Positions 1 to 11,300 of a stretch of 64,000 bases of DNA are shown here, one piece after another. Source of the stretch: Amphibalanus amphitrite (taxonomy: Eukaryota > Arthropoda > Thecostraca > Balanomorpha > Balanidae); NCBI RefSeq assembly GCF_019059575.1, contig NW_024882779.1:124001-188000 (forward strand), given 5' to 3'. The translations under genes and the position numbers were made by a program. The notes beneath the pieces were generated by a model that worked only from the letters and a program-made list of their open reading frames with translations, was not told the DNA's origin and ran no database searches. How positions within the stretch are numbered: position 1 is the stretch's first letter; the number at the start of each line of letters is the position of its first letter.

Positions 1-865
1 AGAAGGATTGGAGGCCCCAGAGATGGAGTCATTCTGCAAGAGGACATTTGCAAACTGGAAGTGTGGAGTCAAATATGGTTACTGGATTTCAACAAGGACA
101 AATGCAAGGTGATGCATTTTGGTCCCAAGAATCCTGGCTATAACTACTCTCTAAGAGGAACGACTTTAATGGAGACTGACAAAGAAAAGGATCTGGGGGT
201 GATTGTTACTCCTGATCTCAAAGCATCCGAGCAAGTGTCCAGGGCCGCGGCAGCAGCGACCTCCATGCTGGGAAGGATAAGAAAAACCTTTACATGTATG
301 GACAAGGAAATGTTCCTGCCCATCTACAAGGCCCTTGTACGACCTCGAATGGAGCATGCCATTCAGGCGTGGTCACCTTACCTCCAGAAGGATATTAACA
401 AGTTGGAGAAAGTTCAAAGGAGAGCCACGAAACTTATACCTGGACTAGCTGCCAAACCATACGAAGTCCGTCTGGCGGAACTGAACATGACAACTCTGGA
501 AGAGAGGAGACAAAGAGGAGACATGGTAGAAGTATTTAAATTGATACATGGATTTGATATGGTCAGTGCAGGAGAAGATTTCCTGAAACTTGAAACAGAC
601 GGCCACAGGGAAAGGACACGAGGGCACACTCTGAAACTCCGGAAGCCGAGGCATCGCACATTTAAACGTAATATGTTCTTTTCATCAAGAATTATTGAAC
701 AGTGGAATAAGTTGCCTGAAGAAGTTGTAACGAGCAAGAATGTTAACATTTTCAAGAACAAGTACGACAAACACATCAAGAAGAATACGGAGAGAGGCAG
801 CATCCTATGAGCATCCTGCTCCCTTTGCCTCTTACAGATCTACTTGGTAAGCATCTACTTGGTAA
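1..865 (+). mobile_element. 3' end of a CR1-like LINE (partial at window edge)
   Basis: An open frame runs from base 1 to 810 (about 269 residues, no start because it enters from the left edge). It is the C-terminal part of a non-LTR retrotransposon polymerase: the thumb-side motif with FNxDKCKVMHFG, then EKDLGVIV, then the YKALVRPRMEHA and WSPY motifs, KVQRRATKLI, and a WNKLPEEVV segment near the end. This order is typical of CR1/L2-group LINEs. The catalytic YADD box would lie left of the window. After the stop, the unit ATCTACTTGGTAAG occurs twice in tandem (about 838-865), which fits the short terminal repeats of CR1-type 3' ends. It has probably inserted into the GGTCA-rich element that continues at 866. 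Clade assignment is by eye. Confidence 0.8.
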
Positions 866-1596
866 GTAAGGTCATTAGTAGCTACAATTTGTATATCTCG
901 GAATTTTGATATCGGTGACCTAAGGTCAGGTCAATTTCGCGACCTCCCCATTATAAGTCAATGGGGGAAAAATCAACTCCCTGTTTTTACCACTAAAACG
1001 GGTCGGAATGGCCCCATATACCATACATGACTTCATATACGATCAACCTTCACTACCTTGAGGTCTGTTTTGCTGTTGGGCAGCTGTGAGGTCATGTGAC
1101 GTCATCAAAGGTCACCAAAGGTTTTTGGCCAATAACTCCGTACAGGAACAAGATACAGACGCGTGGATGGTCTCATTGTGTTCAGCTCGTCAAGACGCAT
1201 CGAATGATGTACATGATGACCTCGAGGTCACGTGACCTGAGGTCAACCTTTGACCTTGACCTTTCGAGGTCAACATATATATCATTCGATGCGGATTGAC
1301 GAGAGGATCACGATGATGCCCTTAGTTTGTTCCTATCTTGACTAATTCGAAAGTTATTCGAGAAAAACTCTCTCCATATCTAGCGCCGCCATTTTGATTT
1401 TTTCCACCCCTGTGACGTCATCTTTGACCTGACCTGAAAATGACCTTAGTAAAAATTGTAGATCTTGGCCGTGCGTATCCGATGCCGTTTACCGCTTGTC
1501 GCTATCTTGCTTCGTTCTCGAGATCTCAGGGGGGGGCGGTCATCCGCCCCCCCCCCGTCGGTGCGAAGTTGGCGCAGACCCCCGTCGGTGCGCGGG
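866..1596. mobile_element. Right part of a TTAA/GGTCA-rich non-autonomous element
   Basis: The block is dense in GGTCA/TGACC words and ends in a G-run/C-run hairpin (about 1529-1557), then GTGCGCGGG at 1596 with TTAA at 1597-1600. This terminus matches the other family members in the window. It shares the internal phrase around 1260-1312 (bases of the form GATGCG...GACGAGAGG.CACGATG) with the copy at 55297-56468. The left end is not visible because the LINE abuts it. Confidence 0.6.
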
Positions 1597-1600
1597 TTAA

Positions 1601-1984
1601 AAACGTTACAGGCCTGGCTGAGCCTAGCTGGTCCGTTCCTGCTGATTTTTTTAGGTATATTGAAAAGACTCGCTTTGCACGTTTCACGCTTGCTCGTAAT
1701 GAAAAAGTTCTTGGATGCCTCTGGAATTTGCATGGGTGCCAACGGCTGCGGAGGACAGGGGAACGCGTCCATCAGTTTGAGTTTATGGACGGGAGTCTCC
1801 CTGAAATTTAACCAATTTTGTTTTTGTTTTTGTCTATATTTTTTTTTTTACCTCTGAGCATGTTTGCGAAAACAAAGTGGCCGAAATCCGAGGAGAAATT
1901 GGATTTTGGGGGTAGGTTAGGTTTTAGACCTCTGGGAGCCTGCCCCCCCCCCCCACTTTCGAAAACGTTCCTACGCCTATGGAT
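1601..1984. other. Gap, no gene recognised
   Basis: Open frames here overlap each other on both strands and resemble no family I know. A poly-T run lies near 1846-1854 and a C-run at 1942-1954. The sequence just before 1985 may be what remains of the 5' side of the LINE that follows. Confidence 0.4.
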
Positions 1985-3980
1985 AGGGACACGCTCTGGC
2001 TGTGTCCCGTGAAAAAGCAGAAAACCAAGAGGATTGGCGCAGCGGTTCTGCCTCATCGCTGGAGACGGTTGCTGCGGAGGGGCAGCGGTTGACGCCGCGG
2101 CCGCCGCGTGTCATTAGTGGCGCATTTCGCGTGCACCCAACTACTCTGTCCGAACTGTCGTCTGCACTTGCACAGATGAACAATTCAAAATCCAGTGGTG
2201 CCGATGGCATCACAGTGGCCATGCTGAAACAAACGTTTCCAGTTATCGGACCTCACCTTTTACGTATAGTGAATGCATCATTGCATCCATCCGAACAGGA
2301 ACATTGCCGGATGAGTGGAAGCTGGCCATAGTGACACCCCTATTCAAATCAGGTGATACGACTGATGTTAACTGTTTTCGCCCCGTGTCGGTTCTGCCAA
2401 CGGTGTCCAAACTGGCGGAGCGGGTGGTATGTAATCAACTGGTGGAATATCTTACATTGCATAATGTTATTTGTCCGGAGCAACATGGCTTCCGTAGGGG
2501 TCACTCCACGGAGTCTGCTATGCTCGACGCTGTCCAATTCATAATATCGGAAACTGACAAGGGGAAAGTGGTGTCAAATATTGCGGCCGATATCTCCAAA
2601 GCCTTTGACAGCGTCGAGCATGGCAGACTCATGGATAAACTAGGTTGGCACGGTGTGGATGGGCACTGGTTTTCCGACTGGCTTGACGGTAGGCGTCAGA
2701 TAGTAAAAGGGGGGTCACACCTCCTTCCTGTCACCCATGGCGTGGTACAGGGGAGCACTTTGGGAGCAATCTTGTTCTCGTTATTCACTAATGATGTCGC
2801 TTCCCATGTCGTTTGCGATAAAATTGTAATGTATGCCGATGACTCGCAATTTCTCAACAGTTTCAACAAAAACGATATGAATAGTCATAAACACAAAGTG
2901 GAGGATATGCTCTCCATCGTTCAGAACTGGTATGACCAAAACGGACTTAAAATTAATCCGGCTAAAACCGAAATGATACTTTTTGGCATGCCAAAACAAG
3001 GCATTGGTGGCGACATTATGGTGAACTTTGCTGGTGCGCAGGTGCGGCCAGCAATCAAGATGAAAGTGTTAGGCGTCACATTGGACCCCGAGCTGAAGTG
3101 GGAGGACCATGTCTCGATGGTGATCCGGAGATCATACGCAACTTTGGCAGGGCTGGCGAAATTTTCCCATTCTTTACCCACCGCAGTAAAAAAGTTCATT
3201 GTTGAGGCTCTGGTCTTCCCACATATAGCGTATTGCCTTACTGTTTGGGGTGGGTGCAGGGATGTCCAGCGGAAACGAGTCCAGAAGGTGCTGAATCATG
3301 CTGCCCAAATCACTACCTCATCACGGCGCAACGTGCACGTCACACCGTTGTTCGCTGAGCTTAATTGGCAAAATTTAGACAAACTTATTGTGGAAAAGGA
3401 TATTCTCACGATTCATAAGATTCTAAAAGACGGAACTTATTCCGCAAATCTAAAAACTCTTGTCGAGTCCCGCGCAGACATATCAGCACGCAGCACCCGG
3501 GCCGTTGAAGCTGGGCAGCTCCAGCTACCCAAGGTGCGCACTGAACGTGCCCGGCGCTTCTTTACCTACCGCGCCGTGGCTAGCTGGAATGGAGCGCCAC
3601 CAGCTGTCCGGGAGGCGCCGACCGTTAGGCAGTGCAGGAAGAATATCAGAGAGAATGCGTTAGTGTGATAGTTTGTGCAATGTTTATATCTTAGGTGTCA
3701 TTGTTCGTTCGCCTTTTAGGTCGTTTAGTACCGCTCCATTTACTGTCATCTTTTACATATATTTCATGTACCTATTGGATGGTGATTTAGCTTACCTCAA
3801 CATTTTATAGATGCTGTTATCGTGGTATTTTAATATTCTTATCGTGTTCTTGTATTTTACTTTTCTTTTTGTCTTTTTATCTATGCCCGAGATGTGAGAT
3901 GATTTTCATGTATACTGACACTACAACGTAAAAGCCACTACGTGGATGTTGTAACGAGCCTAAATAAATAAATAAATAGA
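1985..3980 (+). mobile_element. 5'-truncated LINE of the jockey/CR1 group, reverse transcriptase broken by a frameshift
   Basis: The main frame (2304-3668, 454 residues) is a non-LTR reverse transcriptase: PDEWKLAIVTPLFKSGD, FRPVSVLPTVSKLAERVV, GFRRGHSTESA, DISKAFDSVEHGRL, then a GVVQGSTLGAILF box (usually GVPQGS), the catalytic MYADDSQF, and a C-terminal domain like that of the first LINE. The preceding motif, SKSSGADGITVAML, lies in another frame (2002-2331). A one-base shift near 2280-2300 therefore separates it from the rest. No apurinic endonuclease domain is visible, so the copy is 5' truncated. The 3' UTR ends in an AAATA-type tandem tail at about 3962-3980, the usual mark of target-primed reverse transcription. 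Confidence 0.85.
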
Positions 3981-4400
3981 TATATCGAAAAATAAATTAG
4001 GGGGGGGGGGGTAAAAATGCCCCCAACCGCCTGGAAGGATATGTATTAACACACGCAGTGGAAGGGTTACGAGTACTCAGGAAGGGGGGGGGGGGTCATA
4101 TAAACATATCTCAGGTCCTATAAAAGCTAGAAATGTGAAATTTGGGTGGTAAGTGAACGTGTCTGCCAACTTCATTGTCTGGGAATAACATGACCCTAGG
4201 TCAATATCTCCAAGGTCAAATGAGGTCAATCGTCGTCAAATTTGCCACATTAGTGACTTGTTTACGTCTATACGCCGATAACTTAAAAAGCTACTGGCCG
4301 ACTCTCCTACTTCGTTCATTTTACGACAAAGAAAATATTTGAGTACCTATGTATGGCGAATCTATGCTTAATTAACAATAAATATGGCGGTTAAAAGCAG
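3981..4400. repeat. G-runs and a GGTCA-rich fragment
   Basis: Two G-runs (about 3999-4010 and 4084-4095) are followed by GGTCA-containing sequence to about 4290, like the interior of the TTAA-flanked family. No terminus is clear, so it is called a fragment. No gene is seen. Confidence 0.45.
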
Positions 4401-4925
4401 ACATGTGCATGGATCCGAGTGATGGGTTGATCTCAGTGGATCTCGAAAGAAACTGCAAGTCAGGATCTAACTATAATCTCACCGGATCCGCAATTAAACA
4501 TTTATCCTGGATCTATGATCTTATAGGATTTGACGATAAACTAAGAACATGGATCTATGACCTGAGTGGATCCCACCATGCACAACATTTGAAACTATTT
4601 TTTCAGGCGTTTCTATGGCAGAAATGACACAGAAGTCAGAACCAGAACTGTGAGTTATGGCGTGCAATCATATAAATCAATAAAAAAAAACAGAGCGTTT
4701 GTGAGTTGAAAAAGTGAATTTTTGAGATTTTTGTGTTGACAAAAATTAGTGAAGATGATAAGATCTATTATCTTACTGGGTCTCAATGAAAAAATTTGGC
4801 TCGGACCTGTGATACAAGTGGATCTCTTAGTAAACTAAAAAGCTGGGTCTATGATCCCATCGGATCCGAGATCAGGAGTTCTGGGAATAAATCCCAGACT
4901 CATTTTCTGGGATCCATGCACAACT
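4401..4925. mobile_element. GATC-rich MITE-like element with short inverted ends
   Basis: The left edge contains TGTGCATGGATCC and the right edge GGGATCCATGCACA, which are inverted copies. Between them GGATC, GATCT and TGATC recur irregularly, often as GGATCTATGATC-like words. There is no coding capacity beyond short chance ORFs. Confidence 0.45.
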
Positions 4926-5275
4926 GGTTAGAAGCCTGCAAAGAGTTATATGTCGCCGGCTGGAGCGGGGGATCGGCCGACGCGTAAAATGCGCATTCAG
5001 TTTCAATTTCAAAAGCTTGTTCAAATTTTATACTTTCTCATGGTTTGTTTGGTTTTGTATAGGTATCTCAATATTCTAATGGAAATCTGTGGGGGGGGGG
5101 GGGGGGGGTCAGTGGGGTCCATCAGTAACGCGCAGAAAAACAGTAAAACTCATCTGTATTTAAGACACACGATATTTGAGTCAACAATGAAAAAAAGGAA
5201 ATTGAGTAAGATCTTGAGTAAAAAAAAACTGTACCTATTTTCAGGTACCTACTGGACAAGTTCCACATTACTTAC
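4926..5275. other. Gap, downstream intron side of the duplicated Asteroid-like exons
   Basis: No gene is seen. An 18-base G-run lies at 5091-5108. The sequence just right of this block begins the donor side of an Asteroid-like exon on the minus strand, so this is probably intronic if that paralogue is a live gene. Confidence 0.4.
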
Positions 5276-5774
5276 CTGCAAAAATATGTTCTTGTAAAGC
5301 AGCTGACTGGTTAGAGCCTCAGTAAGTCGAACGCCGTGGTCCTTGTATGAGTCCTGTATGAACTCCGAGTCGAATTCCACGGACACCCGTGATATGCCCA
5401 GTCTGACGGGTAGCTCGTCATGAAGCAGCACAACAGGAGAAATTCCGGATCTGGAATATTGGAAAAGGCACAAAGTTTTAACAACCTCCAACGTCGCGCG
5501 TTGGGTGCCGTTGCCGAGCTTCCACATCCTTTACGGTGACATCATTTTTTTTTTCAGTCTTCTCGTGCCGAACATACCTTTGCAAATCGCAGAAGAACGT
5601 TTTTATGTTCCTGGCATAATCTTGGTAGATGCCTCCTCCTGCTGTTTCATCATAATTCCTATCCTCAAGTGATACCATGAGGTCAATGCCATCAATCACC
5701 AACGGGCAGTTGGAGATACATTCTTCACGAAGCAGGCCGTGCTTTTGTGCAAACGACGTCAGGTATTTGACCAT
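5276..5774 (-). CDS. Asteroid/ASTE1-like paralogue, first two coding exons only
   Basis: Two minus-strand exons, 5578-5776 (ATG at 5774-5772) and 5276-5450, have exactly the lengths of the matching exons of the complete gene (coding 197 nt and 175 nt) and the same phases and splice signals. They read CPLVIDG, GGIYQDYA, FFCDLQR, then GISPVVLLHDELPVRLGI, the N-terminal signature of Asteroid/XPG-like proteins. About three quarters of residues match the other copy, and both reading frames are open, which suggests selection rather than simple decay. The third exon and beyond are not visible; the gene would continue past the left edge, behind the LINEs, or it is a partial duplicate. Confidence 0.7.
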
Positions 5775-6151
5775 CTCTGTAATATATGAGGATTCATGAC
5801 GTCAGTTACCACATTATCATTGACATATCTTGCCACGCATGACGTGTATATGTCGGCTTTTTTAGAATACACTTAGCCCCATTAATCTATCATCAAAGAC
5901 TGAAACATGATTGATCGAAACAAAATTGATCGATAGGTATCGAGTATCGAACATACTACATATCCAACCTGTTTTCATTATCTCTTTCTGGATTAATAGA
6001 CAACACAAATCATGACTGACATGATTTCTATTCCTCGACCAAATCAATTACGACAGCTATCGTCACTTTTAACATCCGTTATAAGAGTTTATGCAGTACT
6101 TACACAAAATCCAACAAACATTAAAATTGTTGATGACATCTCACGACTCAC

Positions 6152-6345
6152 CGTTTGCTTGATCCGGGAAATGTTGCTGTCAAGTAGCCACCATGGGGTC
6201 GTCCAGGTCAGTCTAGGTGACACACGTCACCAAAACGCAGCTCCACCGCCGGCCGCGCCCAACTGTCTGACCCGAGACCGCTGGTCCACCCTTATCCGCC
6301 CATCCACGGCGCCACCCGTCCCCTCCCCGCAGCGATTAGACCAAT
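6152..6345 (-). promoter_or_regulatory. Leader exon and promoter, copy 1, with a four-codon uORF
   Basis: On the minus strand the sequence runs to a donor at 6152/6151 (CAAACG then GTGAGT). It contains the tiny frame ATGGTGGCTACTTGA (6194-6180) in the context CCCCATGG. The same leader occurs at 35942-36135 and, inverted, at 51285-51388. Its upstream GC-rich part (GGACGGGTGGCGCCGTG) is conserved as well, so this is probably a promoter plus untranslated first exon feeding the exon at 5776. The transcription start is not determined. Confidence 0.6.
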
Positions 6346-6519
6346 CGCGTTGCACAATACCGTCATCAGGTGATCACTTATCTTTGTGTTTAGTTGAGAG
6401 CAAGCCCCTTCGGCCTGAAAAATGCAGCACTACATGGGATGATAAGATAGAGTATCGGAATACACAGACTACCCACATGGTGCGCCGCGGCACGGGCCAC
6501 GGGGGTGGAACGGTGACGT

Positions 6520-6963
6520 TGTAACGAAATTCGTTCCTACCCCATCCTCCACCTCCCTCTGTACCTACTTACTGCCCAGCCCCCTCGCCCACTTACAATA
6601 TCCTTATATGGTCCTCACTCCTCACATGCGACGCCTGTCCTTGCCCGCTTCTGATTGGTGCTATGATATGACGTACATCTATATGTATGACGTGTGTGTA
6701 TGACGTTTGAATATAGCGGCCGACGCCGAACGCCGAGCAGGAGCTGTGAAAGATTCATTCGAAAGCCAACCGCCGTAGCGGCCTGACGTATCGTTATTCA
6801 AAGTCTCGGCCGACTGTTTATTACTTTTGGATTCTGTCCTCAAATTTGCAATACATACTTCAAGAAAAGAAAAACCGTGTTGGTTATACGGCTCGAACAA
6901 GAGGTCCCCAAACAGACTATCACAGAAGAAGAAATTGTTTATTTACTTATTACATTTGTTACA
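6520..6963 (+). repeat. 5' LTR of the Gypsy element
   Basis: It starts TGTAACGAAATTCG and ends CATTTGTTACA, with short TGT/ACA inverted ends. By eye it is identical over its length to 18713-19156. Confidence 0.93.
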
Positions 6964-6965
6964 AA

Positions 6966-6983
6966 TGGTGCCGTGACCCGGAT
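6966..6983 (+). promoter_or_regulatory. Primer-binding site, probably tRNA-His
   Basis: Two bases after the LTR comes TGGTGCCGTGACCCGGAT. From memory this matches the complement of the arthropod tRNA-His 3' end with one mismatch. Confidence 0.65.
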
Positions 6984-7277
6984 CTAAATAAAAAAACTCA
7001 AGAATTGAAATTGGTTCCGCAAGAAATTGCTCTACAAGTCTACGAACAGTAAGCTGTCACTCTTTCCTCTCTTTTCCCTGAACGTCTTCGCCCACATTTT
7101 CACATTCGATGGTTCAACTGTTATTGTGCCTGTGTATATTTGTGTAATTTTTGCATTGGGTGACTGTTATCTCCGCAGATGTTTTCGTGTGTCAACTGAA
7201 CTGTTTATTTGTCAACGCTCCATAAACACCACTTGTTTGTATTCGCTGATTGATTTATACTTACCAGAGTTTTCAAA

Positions 7278-8327
7278 ATGTCCGAGGCAGTCATCACCAA
7301 AGCGCTCCAAAATATTTGTCAGGAACTCCGTATTCAGGGTCTAACTCAGCACATCCGAACATTCTCCGGGGAGGGTTCCGCCAAATTCGCCCAATGGTTA
7401 AACGACATGGATCAGATATCTATTACCTGCGATTCAGAGCGTATGTGTGTTTTGGCGACCATCACTTTAAACGGATCCGCTGGTGCGTACGCTTCACGCA
7501 TGCTAAAAGAAAACCCCCAAATCACGTGGTCGGAACTCCGACGCAAACTAAAGGAAAGGTATAGCGAAATGACTGATCCGTACCTGGCTTCGGAAAAATG
7601 CAGACGTCTAAAACAGAACCGTGGTGAGTCGGTACAAAATTTTGCTGAAAAGCTGCGGACAATGGCATCGGAGGCATTCGAAAATCTCTCTACCCCTGAG
7701 GCGCAACGCTTCCTAGTAGAAGTGTTCCAAAAAGGCGTGAGCGACGACAGCTTGGCGCGAAACTTGATCAGGAAAAGATTCACTAACCTCGATGACGCCC
7801 TCGCTTTCGCTGAAAGTGAGCAGCAGGCCGACAGGACTTTCCAAGTCTGCCGCCATCACTCCCCTCCTCAGTCCGACGTCGAACCCATGGACTGCAGCGG
7901 TATTCAGTCCGCTACAGACTCTGAACTTCGGACCACTATTCAGAATCTAACCTCCCAAGTGCAGCGAATGTCTCGCGACATCCAAAAACTGAAACCGCAA
8001 AAACGTGCTCAGACCGCCCCACCGCAGGTGCGCTTCAACGTACCTCCGACTACTCCCCCACCGACTTACTTCAACGTTCCCCCGACAGCTCCCCCGCAAG
8101 TCCGCTTTGATGTTCCACCCCCGCTGATGTCGTACTATGGCAACGTACAAACTCCCCCTCAAGTCCCTCAGACTCCCAGACCGAACTACCAGTGGACTGA
8201 AGATGGATCCCCCATCTGTATCGCTTGTGGCACACCTGGACATGTACGCCGTACGTGCCGACGCAACCCAACCCGTCCTCCTCCCCAAAGTACCCAGGGA
8301 AACGCGAACGCGCGTCTCGAAAAATAG
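7278..8327 (+). CDS. gag: Gag polyprotein of the Gypsy element
   Basis: A 349-residue frame. The N-terminal two thirds is a retrotransposon gag fold (FSGEGSAKFAQWLNDM, then LKERYSEMTDPYLASEKCRRLKQNRGESVQNFAEKL in parts), followed by a Pro/Thr-rich linker with repeated VPPT-type words (about residues 240-300). A zinc knuckle, CIACGTPGHVRRTC, lies near residue 315. Its end overlaps the pol frame by about 100 nt, an arrangement that this family commonly handles by ribosomal frameshifting. Confidence 0.9.
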   Translation: MSEAVITKALQNICQELRIQGLTQHIRTFSGEGSAKFAQWLNDMDQISITCDSERMCVLATITLNGSAGAYASRMLKENPQITWSELRRKLKERYSEMTDPYLASEKCRRLKQNRGESVQNFAEKLRTMASEAFENLSTPEAQRFLVEVFQKGVSDDSLARNLIRKRFTNLDDALAFAESEQQADRTFQVCRHHSPPQSDVEPMDCSGIQSATDSELRTTIQNLTSQVQRMSRDIQKLKPQKRAQTAPPQVRFNVPPTTPPPTYFNVPPTAPPQVRFDVPPPLMSYYGNVQTPPQVPQTPRPNYQWTEDGSPICIACGTPGHVRRTCRRNPTRPPPQSTQGNANARLEK

Positions 8328-11300
8328 CGACCAGAAACGCGCCAAAGAAAGACGGTCCGAAACGGAAAGTTTCTACAAAGAAACCTGGACCGCAAGCAGC
8401 ACAAATTAAAATTAAACCTGATACGCCGATGTGCTATGTATCTCTAAGCGACCAAAAAGCTTATTCGTTAGTAGATTCAGGAGCGGACATATCCCTTATT
8501 TCACGTGAAGCTTTTGATAAAATTCAGTGCAGGAAAATCAAGGGTTTTTCTACGAGGAACTGCGTTCCTATTCGTTCTATCTCTGGTCATAGACTCACAA
8601 ACTTCGGAACGGCCGTACTACAAGTCAAAATTGCAGGATTTAATCAACCGTTCAAATTCCAAATCGTAGAAGGTCTGAAAAACGACTGTATCCTAGGCAA
8701 CGACTTTCTCTCCGCATTCGGTGTTCAATTGGATTTTGGACAAAAGACGATGAACCTCAACGGTAACGTCATCCCTCTGCGACCGCAACGTCTGACTTGC
8801 CAAACGACGACATCTTTGGTTCGAGTGCCTCACAAAGTTACAATTCCTGCTCAGTCGTATATAGAGATTCCCGCGTTAATCAACCGTGTTCAATTGCTAG
8901 ATCAAGATTGCATAGTTCAACCTTTGAGCAATGCACCCGTTCTAGGAGAAGAACCTGGTTTGTGTTTGGTTGAAAGTGTAGGTCGCGTAGACAAAAACAA
9001 GCGTATTACAGTCGTGATAGTGAACGCCACTGGTAGGGATTACGTTTTGCCTTCTCGATCAGTCATTGGCATTGCGGAAGTTTTAGAAGACCCGGAAGGA
9101 TGCATATTTACAGCTAGTGAGGAAGGTGACCAGTGTAGTGAACCGTCAGATGACGTCCCCGAAAGTCAAAAAGCGCGATTGTCACATGTGTCCGAAGGTC
9201 AACGTAAAAAGATACAAGACTTCTTGGCCCAAAATGAGGATTTGTTTGCAAAAAGTGATTTGGATTTAGGTTGTACTGATTTAGTGAAAGCAACAATTGA
9301 AACTGGTGATCATCCACCAATTAAACAGCGACCTTACCGATTGCCTTTCAGTCAGAGAAAACTTGTAGAAGAGCATATACAAAAAATGTTGCAGGCTGGC
9401 ATCATTTCCCCTAGTCGTAGTCCCTGGTCTAGTCCGATTGTGATTGTAGATAAGAAGGACGGACAAAAACGGTTGTGTGTTGATTTGCGTGCTTTGAACA
9501 AGATCGTTGTCAAAAATAGTTACCCTCTTCCGCGCATAGACGACATTTTGGCTTCGCTTGAAGGTGCGAAATATTTCACTTCTTTAGATCTCCGCAGTGG
9601 GTACTGGCAGATAGCCATGGATCCCGAGTCAAAGGCCAAAACGGCATTCACTTGTTTCATGGGTCAATACGAGTTTGAAAAGTTATGTTTTGGGTATGTC
9701 AATGCACCCAGTCTATTTTCAGAGCTTATGAATAAAGTACTGTGGGGCATTCAACACAAATTTACTATTGCGTATTTGGATGATATTTTGATCTATTCAA
9801 AAACCTTTGAGGAACATTTAGAACATATAGATGCAGTCTTTTCACGTTTGAGAGACGCTGGCTTGAAATTAAAGATGTCAAAATGTGAGTTTTTGAAACA
9901 AGAAGTAAAATACCTAGGCCATGTAGTTACTCCATCTGGTATCAAACCGGATCCCGAGAAAATAAGTGCAATACAAAATCTCCGTCCTCCGACAAATGTC
10001 AAAGGCGTCAGATCATTCCTTGGTATGTGTGGATTCTACAGGCGATTCGTTCCAAATTTTGCAAGGATAGCCAAACCATTGACAGAGCTAACAAAGAAAA
10101 ATCGTCGTTTTTATTGGGATGATGCATGTCAGTCTTCGTTTGAAACTCTTCGTTCAGCTTTAACAGTTGCACCAATTTTGGCATATCCGAACGTGGATAA
10201 GCCGTACAAGTTATATACTGACGCGTCACAAAACGCCATAGGTGCTGCGCTAGTCCAAGAGACTGAATTGGGTGAAAGAGTCATCCAATATTTGTCGCAT
10301 CAGCTCAACGAAACCCAGCAACGCTGGCCTACTATCGAGCGAGAAGCTTATGCGATTGTATATAGTGTACAAAAGTTCCGTCCCTATTTACTCGGTTGTA
10401 AAGTTACGATTATGACGGACCACCAGCCCCTCAAGCACCTGTTCACCAGTGAAATGAAGAATGCTAGGATTCAACGTTGGGCGATTATATTAGATGAGTA
10501 TGGATGTGATATACAGTATATTAGTGGACGTCAGAATGTAGTTGCAGACGCATTGTCGCGACTGGACACCTCAGGAGAGGATTGTCACACGGATATCCCA
10601 GGAAATGGATTAATGACTAGTAAGTCATTACCGTGCCATGTCGACGAATGCGTAGACACATTCGGTGTAAATAATGAATCTTCGTGCAGTGTGAATGTGA
10701 TTGATTCCGATAGAGCGCCTGACATTCAAGTAGAGACTGAAGTGCAAAGAAGTGAGTTACCTGAGGCTCCTCCCAAGGAAAAATTCAAAGAGTTTTTACA
10801 AGGACATCCCGACCTTGGTTTACTTCAGAGAGAGGATCCCGAGATCCAACAATTGATCAAAGTATTACAGGACCCAAATCATTCGAACCATGCTGTAGTG
10901 TCTCGTTATTATATTTTGGAAGACGGTCTACTATATCGAGTTTCTGATCCGTCCAAATACCCCTCATTTCCAGGTTTGCAGTTAGTTATTCCCAAGCCCC
11001 TACAGAAACTGATCATCGAAGAAATTCATTCAGGCTATTTCGGCGGACACTTAGGTATAGATAAAACGTACGACAAGATCCGTTCACGTTATTTTTGGTC
11101 CGGTCTATATCGAGACGTTGTTCAGTATTTAAAAACATGTGTCGCCTGCAATATGCGCAAACTCAGACGCGAGCGACCCCCTCTGCAAGATATGCCAATC
11201 CCAAAATTTCCTTTCGAGCAGATCGCAGTAGACACGTCCGGTCCGTACCCTGAAAGTTTCCAAGGAAACCGGTACATTATTACTGTCATCGATTTATTTT

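Noticed and set aside
1440-1857. ORFs of 108-130 codons on both strands
   Set aside because: They cross the G-run/C-run hairpin at the end of a repeat element and overlap one another; no protein resemblance.
6679-6900. Identical 73-codon minus-strand ORFs in the two LTRs
   Set aside because: They are shadows of identical LTR sequence, with no codon or domain signal.
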